Source of the DNA: Xestospongia muta
Taxonomy: Eukaryota > Porifera > Demospongiae > Haplosclerida > Petrosiidae
Direction of reading: 5' to 3'
NCBI GenBank assembly: GCA_963693285.1
Contig: OY848919.1
Location: forward strand, 1,201,594 to 1,265,593
Length of the DNA stretch: 64,000 nucleotides
Shown in pieces: positions 1 to 13,400 of this stretch. How positions within the stretch are numbered: the stretch's first letter is position 1; each line of letters starts with the position of its first letter. A program made the translations under genes and the position numbers. The notes beneath the pieces are model-generated. The model did no database searches, was not told where the DNA came from, and was given only the letters and a program-made list of their open reading frames with translations.

Positions 1-1010
1 AATCACATTACAATTACAGATAACAAGATATATAATATAAAGAGAGAAGAGAATAAAGTAACAGACAGAATTACAAAGTTAACACTTACTAGTTGACTCC
101 TCCCACAATTACTTTATACTCTAAATCACTGTCTTTTCATCAAGTCACTTGTTCTTCTCTTACAAACAAAATCACATCCACTGATACAATAACTGGACAA
201 TATAACTTACTGTACATTTTGCTATCATCATCCATTCATCCATTATACCATTATATCCTACTAATATAACATACACAATAGATCATGTTGATTCATTGTA
301 AACTTCAGCTTGAGTAGTCTCCGCTCCAAATAACTTACTACCTTATTTACTTACGGTTTGCACATTTCCATAGTTACACGCCACACCCACTAAAGTAGCA
401 GCTGTAGAAGCCAACAGCTGTTGATAAATGATAGTCTTTAATACACTACATTTAAAATAAAACATGTATTATTTGATATGTAAAGTTGATATTACATGTA
501 CCTGTTTATCAACATCAACTAATCTCTGATGATATGGACCTAGTACTTGATTTAATCCAATAGTCAATGGATAAACTTACATTTAGTCAAGAGAAAACAT
601 GTTATAGACTTTGATTGATATTGTAACTAGGTCAGGTTTGTAGACAATATGATGAAACCTACCTTTATCTAGTGTTGTGAGGCCAGACCCTTTCCTCGGA
701 GCAAAGGGTCTGGCTTTTATCATGATATACCTGAACAACTCACTAGAGTTCAAACTGACTGGATCTCCGAGGGAGAAATACACAATTGTTGTTATGTTCC
801 AGTAAGTATCAAGTTCACAGGTCACAGGACATCAAGTAGTATTTCTCAACTAACTGGAGAATGAAAATGTTCCACTGTTAATGATAGCTACCTGTAACTA
901 ATAGTTTTCATTATTACCTGACTAGAACAGACATCATATGAACTTTTGAAATAACATTCCTTTGTCTCCTCCTCTTCCTTCAGTCTGTAGTCTGTTTAAT
1001 AATAGAACAC
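1..1010 (-). pseudogene. Copy of an unidentified multi-exon minus-strand gene (3' part cut by window edge)
   Basis: This segment is a near copy of 28622-29640, where the same exons lie just downstream of the RFC3 3' end. Exon-like pieces read on the minus strand are: about 912-985 (YRLKEEEETKE-like, charged); about 670-770 (residues ending KGSGLTTLDK before a GT donor); about 510-565 (GLNQVLGPYYQRLVDVDKQ-like); about 357-400 (ATLVGVVCNYGNVQT-like, hydrophobic); and about 95-185 (a Cys/Lys/Arg-rich piece). I do not recognise the protein. Reading frames did not join cleanly at every junction, so this may be a relic. The left window edge removes the last exon. Confidence 0.35.
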
Positions 1011-1264
1011 AAGACAACAACACTCTAATATACCGCCATGTTTACTCGCGGGTTTGCATTTTTCCATAGTTACACACCACACCCAATAAAGTAGCAGCTG
1101 TAGAAGTCAGCAGCTGTTGGTGAGAAAAAGTTTGCTGCTTAAGCCTTTACTGCTTTAAGCCTTCTTTACTAGAAACTACTAATGATAGAAGATAACTAAC
1201 TAGCAAAACTGCTAACTACTAGATACAGTCTACTACTGTTAATAGAAACTAAGTTTGTTTAGTA

Positions 1265-1821
1265 GTAAGTTAATAGTTGTAATGTTATCAAGAAATCTTC
1301 TGATGTTGTATGGATCAGTACTTTCATGGAATTGTTAAAAGTGAGTGTATTATTAAATAGAACGTGTTATTAAATATAATATTAATTTGTTAAGTGAACT
1401 GTGTGTGTAGGAAATAAGTTTTTAGGTGATTTGACAAATTAATTGGCTTTAATTAATGGATTTTTTATTAGCAGTAGTAATTAGTGGTATTAGACGTAGC
1501 GATAATATTTAATTTTATATAGCTACTAACTAGAGGCCTATTAATGTACAATTTAGTCTAGTTTGTTTGTTATAATTGTATTTGTAAATATTAGAAATAA
1601 CAATATTGAAGCTTTTATTATTAATTAATGTAGGCGTGGTCAATTATCAAGTAGAGAAGTTGAGTTTTTCTAGAGAAGAAGTGAATTATAAAAATTGTTA
1701 ACTTTGTTAGAAGACAAAGAACTGGAAACTAAAGTATTTAACTAATAATTGACTTAGTTGAATTTGAAATAATTTATTTTTTGTAAAAAGATATCAGCAA
1801 TAATACAAAAATAACTAATAA
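1265..1821. repeat. Shared 3' flank of the Death-LRR units (copy 1)
   Basis: This noncoding AT-rich block recurs downstream of every Death-LRR gene: here, about 10105-10403, 17495-18050, 29885-30445, and 40372-40691 continued at 42587-42811. The sequence entering it from the left differs between copies, so its left end (near 1265, 17495 and 40372) marks duplication or recombination junctions. A short open stretch near its start (about 1270-1345) is conserved among copies, but I could not assign it to a gene. Confidence 0.7.
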
Positions 1822-4800
1822 TTAACAGAGTACTTTCCCATCAAAGACCACACTCAAACTATTATTGTTAACACAAACATTTTGTAATTGTTGTTTACCA
1901 AATTTAGAAATTTTAGGACAGCCATAGAGATGTAGTGCTTTTAATGTTTTAGTGTTAATAATGAGATTAGAGAAATGTGGTATGTCTTTATCAGTAATAT
2001 TATTGTCATTAAACAAGTATAATCTCTTGATTATTTTATTACCAACTACAGCAGTTGTTAATAAGTGGTAAGTATCTGGTACGAGAGGTGAGGAGTGAAG
2101 ATATAGTTCCTCCATTGTTTGGTTATAAGTTAGTACTTGAGTTAGTTGACTGACACAGTTACTATCAAAAGGAGTGTTATATATATCAAGTGCCCTCACT
2201 TGACATTCATTAATATCAGTTAATATTGTAAGTAAACTTTGAGGAGATAATGAGATGAGTTCAATAGTCCATGTTGTGTGTTGTCGTCTCTTTAATTGAC
2301 GTATCACTTCTTTACATTCTGCCACAGTAGATGAAGTAAGTGTAACACTATAACTAGTCCACTTAACACTTCCAGTGTCTCCTATAATAAAACATAAATA
2401 CTATATAATATTTTACACACACAACAATAGCTATACACACACTCTAACATGCTCTACTACGATTGTCGAGGTCTAAAGAAGAAGACGACGCCATTACTAG
2501 TGTTAGGTTACTATAGCAATGATGTACGGAGATGAACGGATTCTACAAAACGGACTTAAATTTACTGAGTGTTATACTAATAATTTACTATATTAGATGA
2601 TCTAAGCCAGGATGGGGATAGCATTGTCTACTATTTAGACGGACACACAAGGTACTGAACTGTCAGATAGACGTCAGTGAAGATGACTCAGTCATACTAC
2701 TATTCAAGATGATTCATAATTAACAAGCAACACTCAAGCATGAATCATCATGATGTCTGGTAACAGTCTTGTGTGCTTATATTAACTTGGTTGACACTTC
2801 TCTTTACTTTACACATGTCATGATCTAATAAAACATTATATTTAATGTTGTGATATGATATCATAATGTAAGTTATGTCATTTATAATGTATTTCAATAT
2901 TTTTGAAACAATAATTATTTGAAATATCCTATCAACGTTAATATTTTGAAGCTGGAATGTGTGTGTAATAATAGTGACATCATTTCTCTATGTCAGTTAA
3001 TGAACATCAGTTAACTCACAGATGTCTTTACAATATTTTCATATCAGCTCAAGATTACTATTCTTCTCTCCATTTTTTGTTTTTCTTATATTTACATCAT
3101 ACATGATAGTACATGTATACATATAGCTGAAAATATTGGTGAGGAATTAATTTAGTAGTTTTGATCATTGCTTAGAATTTGACATTTTTTGATGTTACAC
3201 TTATTTTAACATAATACATTGTAAGCTTTAAATTTTATTCTCTCCAATATTTCCACTATATTCAATACAATACATGTACTATACATTCATATCAGTACAT
3301 GTATGGATGTAGATAATAATATTATTAACTATAAAGGATGATACTGGTACTTTCCTTATGTGAGTGAATTCATGTTTAGCTTGTGTCTTCTTGAACTATG
3401 TGACACAATATAGTCTTCAAATTGTACACTAAAATTCCTTTATCCTGTGGACATCTTTTATAATATCAGTGGTAGTCCTAGATACTGATGTAAGAGTAAC
3501 TATTCCTGTATTACTTGATAATGTGTTTGTTGTTGACTTCTTGATCTCTAGTGATCATGTGACTTATTGTTATTTTATTTGTTGTATCAATTAATGGTAG
3601 ATCATATACAACTATACTTTAGTCTATTTGTTCATCTTGCCAGTAAAAAAAATATCATAACTTTCTAATAACTCAACCAAATTAAAAATTTCAAAGTCAT
3701 TTAGTGGTCTCCTGACGACCCTCCGGTTCTTTTGACATCATTATTAATACGATAATATCCACAAGAACAAATTTAATGTACTTTCCATAAGCAAAACCAT
3801 TGACCACGAGAATGTGATCTCGTGAATATCGTTAACCAATAAAATGGCTGCTGCTCGAAGAGAGAAACCGGTACGGTAAGAAATACATTCTAACGGTAAC
3901 ATCATATAGATATAGGTAAAAGTACTATACTACTGTAGATATAAAGAATGAAGATGAATATAACTATTTTGTATGAGAATAGAAGTATTGCTGAAATCAG
4001 ACATGAATAACAATAAATATTATAAAAGTTATGATAGAGGTAATATATTGTCTAAGAAATCTTGATCAAAGACTTTTAAAACCTCTGTTATGTTGTGCCT
4101 TGGATTGGTACATATGTTTGTCTAGGGTATGTTATTTTTTGTAGTACTTCATCTATTAACTGTCTCTTGTCTTTGTCCATCATGTCATTGTCATTGTTAT
4201 CATCATCATATCATCTTCACTAAGTTCAATTATGAATTATTCTATTGTGTCCTCAAAAAATTTGTCTTTTTCAAAGTGATCATTTTCTATGTCCACAACA
4301 TGTCGACAAAAAATCCTCCACATATCAGTTGTTGTGTATATAACTCTGTCAGGTGTTAGCTGTTCAATTCCTGGTAAGTTGTGTGTCTTATCATGTTTAG
4401 CTACATAGCCTTTCACAGAAGCCCATGCTAACTCTATTGGATTGAGTTCACAATTATGGGACTCCATTTGTGTCAAAATTGGAAAATTTATTTAGCAAAT
4501 AATGAGTATTATAGGTAAATCAATTTTGACACAAATATTAATGGTGCCCCATACACAATGAGCTACTGATAACTTTATAACTGTACATCTGTGTGTATGT
4601 GCTGCTTTCATCAGTAAGGTACAAAGGTCCTCCTGATCTGTGTTGTTTTACTTTCTTTAGTAATGTCTTTAATGTCCTTGTCATCATATTCTATGTTGTG
4701 TTCGGCTAATCATCTTTTAATATTATCTTTGTGTTTGCAGTTGTTGGAGGTTTGTCCTTTTGTTTATGATACGAAGCATTGTCTAAAATTATTACAGATG

Positions 4801-7800
4801 TGAGTGGAATGTTTGGAAGTAACTGTTGTGTAAACCATTCTATAAAGTGTTCTGAGTTAATTTCGTCATGATAGTCTACTGAGTTCATCTTAGATCTAAA
4901 AACCAAGTCTGCATCAGGAACCTAACCCTCCACTCCACCAGGGTCAACAACAATCAATCGATGACCTTTCCCACTTGGCACTTTCTCGTTTACTATTAAC
5001 ATCTACCCAAATATGTTCTTTATAATGATGTGCATTTACCCATATTTCATCAGTATAGATTATTGTCTTGTTGTCATTTCTTAGTTTACATATCATTTGC
5101 AAGTATGAATGTCTTTGTTCCAGTATATTCAATAATGAATTTGTTCTCACAAGAAAAGAAAATCAACTTTATAGACACACACACGTGGTCTTTTACTATA
5201 TGTGATAACTCAGAGAGTAACACCACAAGTATTTAATTTATGATGACGTGGTATGTGTTATGTATACTACCTACACCCACTACTAATTACCAGTGGCAAG
5301 GTGAACAATACAAATAGACTATAGTATATATAGATATATATAGCACTAAATAGTTGAGGTACAGGAATCTCCTCCATTTGTATTTTACAAATTGACTTTA
5401 AAAAATTATACTAACCCAACCATCATACAGTGTATAGTATTGAATTTGAAGTCCTAGTTTCCACATTATACTCAAGCTCTGAAGATAACTTGGACTACAT
5501 TAATTGGTACATGTGTAGGTACTATTATGACAGAGATCATCATAGAGATCCTCTATAGATTACTGAGAAGTATTTGATAATTGAAATCTTTTTATCAACT
5601 TAGCCATTAGTGATGCATCCATTACTCGAGTGCATGTATTAATTTTATCCAATGTTGCGGACAGGTATGAGGATGTAAGCAACTAATGAAATAGACTATG
5701 TCTCCATGAAATAAATTTCACATGCAGTTGTTGTTGTTTGTGAAATTAACTAAACTTATCATGTGTTATAGGAGTGTGCTGTATAACTGTAAGCTAGTAC
5801 ACACTTAAATACAGTTGTTTAAATATTGCTAAAATTATAATGACAGCTTACTTGGTAGTTCTTCATCGTCTGATGATTCCTGTTGGCTGTCCTCCTTATC
5901 TGCATATTTTGATGTTAACTGAGTGATGATTTTATCATTCTCTGTCAATTGAAGAGTTAGCGAACTAATCACCTCCTGTAGTTTTGTAATCTCTTACATT
6001 TACAATACATGTACAATAAATTCATATCATATAGATGTATTGATAATGACTATAAAGAATGATACATTTTCCTTGATATTCCATCTCTAAATCAGTTGAG
6101 TGCTGTACTCAAACACTGAAAGTGTCTTAAAGTAAACTGTCTACTTTTTAAACTTTCCTGTCATCTGATTAGAAGCCATAATTTAATCCACATCAATGTA
6201 CTATTACTATTGATTGATTAATTTGGTCTTTGTACTTATAAATACAATTAGAAAACTATAATATAGTGCCAGCTTTTCAATATCAGATACTCAACAGAAT
6301 ATTGCATGTGACCAACCAATCAAATTGCTCCTAATATCATCAAAAATTACTATATCTTACTTTGACTAGTGATGTCATGATCATCCACTCTGTCATCTGG
6401 TTCTTCTTGAGTTAGTTTGTCATCTGATGATGGCTCTTGTTGGCTAGCTAGTACCTCCTCAAACGTTTGACTTAACTGAGGATCATAACTTTTAATTTGA
6501 TCACGTAGCTGTACCACCTGAGACTGTAGAGCTAAACACATTATCTGATATCATAGAATATCTAGTAATTGTTTACCTTTCATGTTCTCCATTAACTGAC
6601 TAATCTTTTCATCTCTTTCCATTAACTGTAAATTTAGTGACGTTACCTTTTCTTGTAGTATCTCAATCTCTTCTTGTTTGTCTACTAATACTTTATCAGT
6701 AGCTATAGAACATAACCATATATGGTATGTACTACTAACAGTACTATAGCTCACTTTCTTTATATCTGGTTAACTTTTCAATCTCTAACGTCTTTGCTTT
6801 ACTCATTCGGTCTAATAGTTTCAGCTTCTCTGTTTACATTAGGTACATAGTTATATCTCAATTAATATACATGTACCTGATAAAGTGTCAGTTGATGACT
6901 GGTCTTGTTGTTCTCTGTCCATACTGGCATAAACTAATGTTTTAAATAAAGAATAAAATGATCCTTTATATCATACTTATTGTATTAATGTTCACCTTTT
7001 AGAGAAGATTTCAGTTCTGCTATTTCCTTCTCCTTCTCCTTTTGCTGTGATATAACCTTCTCTTCAAGAATTCTAACCTCTTCCATCAGACCTCTTACCT
7101 CCTACGTAATATTAATAACATACATCCAATTTTATTTAATACTACTCATCTCTTACCTTATCTCTTGTACGCTTATCCCATATAATATGGTAGCCAATTA
7201 TTAATTTAAGTAATCCCAGTTTTATTAATAAATTGAGGTTCTTCTCAGCTTCCATTTGTAGAATATCCATTATATGTCGTGGAGCATAGCAAGTCACAAT
7301 GATGGAGTTGCCTTCTTTTACTTCATTAACTAAAACTCTGTCAGCAATATCTCCAAATGTTTTACATAACAGCTCTCTTATTTCGTTGAATGTGCGTTCA
7401 TCTGTCTTCCATTCCAGGACAAACTGAATTGTCTCACATTTGAGAAGAGATGATGGACCTGTCATGAGCTTCTTCTCACACACGTTGAGTTTTACTTCAT
7501 CGCAAAATGTATCGACCGCTGATTTATAAGTTGTGACATGAGCTTTAGCTTCTTCAATCTTGTAATGATTGATTATGCCCTCCAAACATGCAACATTGAT
7601 AATGGTACACTTTTCTTCCACTAAATCCATGACATCATCAAATGATTCAGCTACGGTTAGTCGTGGTTTCAGCTCTCGAAAGCATCTTCGAAGGTACGTT
7701 TTGAACTCTTGCAGTGAAGGTATACTTTTTGCAATGAGAGGAGCAACATTGTCAATAAAATTTCCAAATGTCATTTTCATCTGATCAAATTTGTACTGAT

Positions 7801-8895
7801 AATCAGGCTGAAAATGAACCTCTGTTGCACCTGATGATAATATTGCTAGCTTTAATAATAAAAATTACTTAAATCACTTACTTTGAGTATTTGTTGACAT
7901 AGTGTTCTGTATGGGAGTGGCCAGTGCTGTAACATCTATATATTGAGGTACAGTAATAATATTATAACTTAATAATGTTGTGGTTATTTCAACATTATTG
8001 GAATATTATAGAATATAGGAAATTAACACTTTGTACTTTTTTTATTTAAAAGCTTGCCTTGGAGTCCAAACACATTAATTTTGTGCTAAGTATTAATCCA
8101 TTAATATACAATATGTGATAGTTAAATTGATGTACAGTAAAATATTATAGATCACACTTATACCTGATTGATTTTGAGGTGAACGTTCTTGAGGAAAGTT
8201 TTGGTCTGTATAAATTAAAATATAACAATCACATCACTATATACAGAACTTACCATATTCTTTGAGTATATCTTTTGCTACCAGTACTGTCTCCTTTGAT
8301 TGTAATAAGACAGTACCGAATACTCTTAACTGACCAGGATCTTCAGATACTGTACTAGACAGTGCTCTCAATGGATGATCAGTTAACAAACCTCCTGATC
8401 TTTCCAGTTCTTTGAATGTCTCATTAGAGATGACCTTCTCTGTGTACAACGTCAGAACAAGTTCCACTGAAAGTGCAAGTTGAGAAGAGTGTTTCTGCAG
8501 TATTTGATTGGGTACCTCCTTTTGCACTATATTTGTCATGAGAAAAGTTAATCTAATCTTGGAGCTATAAAATACTCACTTTCTATTAATGTCCTCTTGT
8601 ACTCCTCAGCAATAACATTCTCACCAATGGTTGGCTTTTGTAGTGTTTCAATAACCTCTCTTCTCATAGCTTTTGGCTTGGAACTCAGCCACAATTCAAA
8701 CATCTTTACAGCTTTGACATCACTTTCTTTGTATTGTTGTTCAATACCATCTAGTTTAGTTGCATCTAATTTGAGGAGTACTCCAAACTTGTACCATTTA
8801 GTGTCAATTCTAACGTGTTCACATAACTCATCAAGAGTTGGTTTTCCATTCAAAAACTGGTTGAAGTAGCTGGAGGAAACGGAGGACGAAGCCAT
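1822..8895 (-). CDS. G1: Death / CARD-like / novel module / coiled-coil / LRR protein
   Basis: The gene has about 12 exons. Exon 1 (8580-8895) starts at ATG with MASSSVSS and encodes a Death domain (residues about 10-105). Exon 2 (8254-8526) encodes a second helical domain resembling a CARD. Exons at 8164-8205 and about 7883-7937 are linkers. Exon 5 (7157-7830) carries an alpha/beta module I cannot name. Exons between about 7103 and 6350, plus one near 5848-5990, encode heptad-rich coiled coil. A 3.4 kb intron with a transposon relic follows, then the LRR exon (1822-2381) with about five short repeats and a stop codon. Nearly all junctions are phase 1. No NACHT, transmembrane segment or signal peptide is seen. 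Compared with G3, the small exons around 23.2-23.7 kb are missing here, apparently by a deletion. Known death-fold biology suggests an adaptor or receptor in immunity or apoptosis; that role is inferred. Confidence 0.8.
4129..5240 (-). mobile_element. Dead Tc1/mariner-IS630-like transposase relic in the long G1 intron
   Basis: Minus-strand fragments give a DDE transposase in pieces: IIYTDEIWVN (first catalytic Asp) near 5060, SVIILDNASYH (second Asp) near 4780, and NPIELAWASVKGYV (third acidic site region) near 4400. The pieces are in different frames with stops between, and a MITE splits the gene at 4465-4536, so it is inactive. The same relic sits at the same intron position in G3 (about 20222-21560) and, cut short, in G4 (33357-33600). 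It is absent from G2 and G5, so it entered before the G1/G3/G4 duplications. Confidence 0.75.
4465..4536. mobile_element. Small MITE nested in the transposase relic
   Basis: The element begins with ATTTGTGTCAAAATTGG and ends with the inverse, CAATTTTGACACAAAT, a near-perfect terminal inverted repeat around a short AT-rich centre. It interrupts the transposase between the second and third catalytic motifs. Longer relatives lie at the matching place in G3. Confidence 0.65.
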
Positions 8896-9184
8896 GACCT
8901 TGTAGAGGAATTTGGTGGGTGGGGCTCAATTGACATTGTTCATGACATAATCACTAGTGAGCATGCGCAATTAACTCCACCCTAAATACAGTTTAACGGA
9001 CCATGTACAATAATTATATGCAAAGGAATTTAATATAGTATTATGCAAACTGCAAGCAATATATAAAATGTAAAAAAGACAAATGATAATGTATATTTCT
9101 TGTGGTTTTATTGACATACACATATTGTAACTGACCTAAAGTAATAAAATAATTGTATAATAATATTTCATACAAAATAAATCC

Positions 9185-9660
9185 TCACTGTTTGGTCTCA
9201 GAAACTCATTGTCTTCTAACCACATTGTCCCTGTATGAAGTATATCAGTGACACTAAGTCATGACTATATTACTATAATGATAGTACCTTAGTTTGAATT
9301 TGTTTGAGATCTTCAGGACCAATATAATAAGAATCAAAAAAATAAAACGGAAAAAAACTAAAAGTAACTACATATTATGACAAGTAATATATTAAAATAG
9401 TTCACTAATAGTGTTTTTAATCTGATATCTCCTGACTGTTTAATATATTCAACTCCTAATATGTCCATGTATTACATGATATATTACATGGACTATGTGA
9501 TATATTATATGTACTATATGTGATACATTACATGAAATACATATAGATACATATATGATATGATGGTACAGTCCTCTCTGTATAACCTTAAAGTATAAAC
9601 CAAGACTATTTTGTTTGTAATAAACGATAGGCACAACCCCATCTCAGGAAGTCTCTGTAG
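9185..9660 (-). pseudogene. Exons of an unidentified minus-strand gene, unit 1 copy
   Basis: Three to four conserved minus-strand pieces recur upstream of G1, G3 (25985-26487) and G4 (37265-37775). One at about 9570-9660 reads LIHVLQRLPEMGLCLSFITN and onward. One near 9430 reads like LGVEYIKQSGDI before a donor. One near 9300-9345 reads DSYYIGPEDLKQIQTK, and one near 9180-9245 is acidic. I do not recognise the protein. Stops and weak splice sites in some copies suggest decay. Confidence 0.3.
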
Positions 9661-9719
9661 AACATGAATCAACCTATAAGGTAAACTTGTAATATTATAT
9701 ATTATTATATATTGCTGAT

Positions 9720-9850
9720 ATTATATAGACATTGGAGGATATTGATATTTGACTGTTAGAAAGGGAAAGGATGATAAATAATTTGGAGATGTTCACATTG
9801 ATTGTGTCCAGTTAAGACCATATAAACAATTATGTCTTTTTATAGCATAA
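9720..9850 (+). pseudogene. Decayed FLYWCH-type zinc-finger relic
   Basis: This is recognisable as a degraded copy of the FLYWCH-like frame at 26845-27135: the GYRYLTIRKGK and FWRCS regions survive with stops and changes. It precedes the RFC3 remnant, in the same order as in units 3 and 4. Confidence 0.45.
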
Positions 9851-9884
9851 CTGACTTTCTTGATAGTTAATATAGAAGGAGCAG

Positions 9885-10100
9885 ATATCGTGGGAGTTTT
9901 CATTTTAGGAGTTGGAGTTATGTGAGTTGACATAATGGGAGTTGACATCCCAAAGCCTAACTTTTTATCCATCTTTTATCCATTTATTCGTTTTATAGTG
10001 GTTGTTCTAACAGAAGTATACAGGTTAACAAAGGATGCACAACATGCTCTAAGAAGTTGCAGAAAAATCAGAAATAAATTAATGAATATTATTTAATATT
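9885..10100 (+). pseudogene. RFC3: RFC3 remnant, unit 1
   Basis: The exon encoding [18 protein letters not shown] is present at about 10000-10052 and is then joined directly to a piece matching the later exon with AEKSERN, so an internal deletion removed the sensor and arginine-finger exons. The rest of the gene is missing before the G2 3' flank starts near 10105. It is non-functional. Confidence 0.7.
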
Positions 10101-10403
10101 ATATAGCTACTAACTAGAGGACTATTAATGTACAATTTAGTCTAGTTTGTTTGTTATAATTGTATCTGTAAATTTAGAAATAACAATTAATATTGAAGCT
10201 TTTCTTATTAATTAATGTAGGCGTGGTCAATTCTCAAGTAGACTTAATTTTTTCTGAAGAAGTGAATTATAAAAATTGTTAACTTTGTTAGAAGACAAAG
10301 AACTGGAAACTAAAGTATTTAACTAATAATTGACTTATTTGAATTTGAAATAATTTATTTTTAGTAAAAAATATAATAACAATATTACAAAAATAACTAA
10401 TAA

Positions 10404-13400
10404 TTAACAGAGTCTATTACCATTTATACACACATCCAAACTTTTATTTTTAGCACAAACATTTTGCATAAAAAACTTAGTAATATTAGGACAGTAAAGA
10501 AACAGAAATTGTAATGTTGTATTAGTAGTAATGAGATTATAGATGTATGGCATGTCATTGTCACTAATGTTATTGTCATTAAACAAATATAATCTCTCAA
10601 GTGTGTTATTATTATTTAGAGCTGTTGTTAGTAAGTGGTAAGTATCTGGTAAAAGAGGTGAGGAAGAAAGATATAAGACATCTATTGTTTTGTTATAAGT
10701 TGCTACTTGTATTAGTTGACTGACACAGTTACTATCAAAATGAGTGTTCACTATATAAAGACTCCTCACTTGACATTCATTAATATAAGTTAATAGTGTT
10801 AATAAACTTTGAGAAGATAATGACCTAAGTTCAATATTCCATGTTGTGTGTTGCCGTCTCTTTAATTGATGTATCACTTCTTTACATTCTGCCACAGTAG
10901 ATGAAGTAAGTATAACACTATCACTGTACCACTTAACACTTCCAGTGTCTCCTATAATAAAACATAGTTACTATATAATATTTTACACAATAGCCATATA
11001 CACACTATAATATGCTTGTATGGCTATTTTCAATGACCTGAGACAGGATGAGAACATGCTAAACCCACTGACACAAGTACAAAGGATACTGACTGACCTA
11101 TTGGATAGTCATCAGCAAAGATGAATCATATACATATTACTGACTAACTATGTTGATATACACGCAAGCACTGTCTTCATATCTTATCTGTTGTGTGTTT
11201 ATAATAATTTCACCTGATAAAGTGTCAGTTGATGATTGATCTTGTCGTTCTTCTCTGTCCATACTGTATGCTAATAATAATAACATATACACATAGAGTT
11301 AATGCTAATCCCTGTAGTTCATTCTTTGTGATATAAGTTGTTATACTCACATAGTTTTTTTGATGGTATTTCATCTTCCAAGTTGTAGTCACTTTTTCGT
11401 TTTATGCCACGACTGGTATTAAAACTTTCCATACTATACATTGGTGCATGTTGGGTAGGTTCCTCCTTTATTTTATAAGGTAATAATTGCTGCATGAAAT
11501 CAACACGCTTGCAAGTTGGATCTTCTTCTGGATCCTTCATAGTCAGTGCTAAATTGAGTGAAATAGTTTTTGTGACATGTATAATTTAAAGGAATGAATA
11601 GAGAGATACATGAAGCAATGGTGTGATTGATGGACAGACAAACAATGTCCTTATGTATGCATATACCTTCTTGTTTAATATGAATCCTTAATGTATTTAC
11701 CTCATCAAACTATTTTAGTTTTATTGTTTGTATTGTTGTATATATATATCACTACATTATACTTTAAGTTACTTACCTAATGGAGTGTTAGTTGATGACT
11801 GGTCTTGTTGTTCTCTGTCCATACTGGTATAAACTAATGTTTTAAATAAAGAATAAAGTGATCCTTTATATCATATTTATTGTATTAATGTTTACCTTTC
11901 AGAGAAGAATTCAGCTCTGTTATTTCTTCATCCTTCTTTCTCTTTAATATAACCTTCTCCTCAAGAGCTCCCACTTTTTCCACTGCAGGGGGACCCCTCA
12001 CCTCCTATATATATTAACATGCACATAAAATTGTCTAGTACTACTATTATTGCTCTTACCTTATCTCTAGTACACATATCCCATATAATATGGTAGCCCA
12101 TAGTTAATTTAAGTAATCCCACTTTTATCAATAGGTCAAGATGTTTCTGAGCTTCCATTTGGAGAATATCCATTATGTGTCGTGGAGCATAGCAGGTTAC
12201 AATGATGGAATTGCCTTTCTTTATCACTCTAACTTGGACTTTCTTAGCCATATCTTGGAAGGCTTTTTGTAGCAGAAGTCTGATTTGGCTAAGACAGTAT
12301 TCATCAGCATCCCACTCCATGACAAACTCAACAGTCTCACATTTGAGATGAGAGGACGAACCTATGAAAAAGTTCTGACTTTCACACACATTGAGCTTGA
12401 CATCTTCACAGAATTTTTCAACAGCTGATTTGTAAGCTGTGATATGAGGTTTGGCATCTTGAATGTCATAGTGATCAATAACAGCCTCTAAGCATGCAAC
12501 ATTGATTATGGTGCATTTTTCTTCCACAATTTCCATGACATCATCAAATGATTTTGCTACTGATAACTGAGGTTTTAGCTCTCGAAAACATCTTTTAAGA
12601 TACTTTTTAAAATCTTTCAGTGAGAAAGAAGACTCCTGCTGGGGAAGAGATGGTTCAGATGAAGGAGATGAATTCATAACAGCAGATTTAATAAGAGGTG
12701 CCACACAATGAACAAGGTTTCCTAATTTTATTCTCATTTGATCAAAATCATATTGAAAAGTTGCTGGAAGATACAGTTCTGTTATAGCACCTAATAGAAG
12801 TATATGGAATTCATTATTTAGGAGTATTGAGAAAACTAACTTTCACTAGAAGAACTCGATGTAGTGTTCAGTGCTGGAGTACCAAGAGCATTGGTGTCTA
12901 TTGATAACATTACAGATAGATATATATGTTAATGATCTAATTAAATTATATACCTGGTTGACTTGGCCATACTGGTACTTGAGGAAAGTTTTCATCTATA
13001 GAAAATTTCAACTCTATGATTCTATGAAGTACAAACTTACTGTATTCTTTGAGTATATCTTGTCCTACTTGTATTGTCTCCTCTGATTGTAACAAGACAG
13101 TAGCGAAAACTCTTAGCTTGTTTGAGTCTTCAGATACTCTACTAGAGAGTGCTCTCAGTGGATCATCAGTTAGTACACTTCCTAATCTCTCCACTTCATC
13201 AAATGTATCCTTAGAGATGACTCCCTCTGTATACAAAATACGAACTATCTTTGCAGGAAGAGTGAGCTGTGAGAGACACTTAGCATGTTTCTGTAGTATT
13301 GAAGTAGCAACCTCTTTTTGAACTATTGTACAAATAAATATGAAGAAATTTAACCAGGCTATCTTAATTTTTAATATACACTCACTTTCTGGTAATGTCT

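Noticed and set aside
583..825. 80-residue minus-strand frame taken as a whole gene
   Set aside because: It starts at GTG and runs through a clear GT donor near 660 and beyond an acceptor; only an internal exon of about 100 bases is plausible.
1822..2325. LRR frames treated as separate single-exon genes starting at MAECKEV
   Set aside because: The 'M' is a GTG; the frame extends upstream to an AG acceptor at 2381 and joins in phase 1 to the coil exon, so it is the last exon of the Death-LRR gene.
7569..7784. Plus-strand frames opposite the Death, CARD-like and module exons (also at 8597, 13049, 13340, 24373, 25404, 36669, 46065, 46356)
   Set aside because: They are antisense shadows; the minus-strand frames carry the recognisable domains and the splice sites.
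7157..7830. NACHT/NB-ARC ATPase in the central exon
   Set aside because: No Walker A (GxxxxGK) or Walker B motif is present in any of the seven copies.
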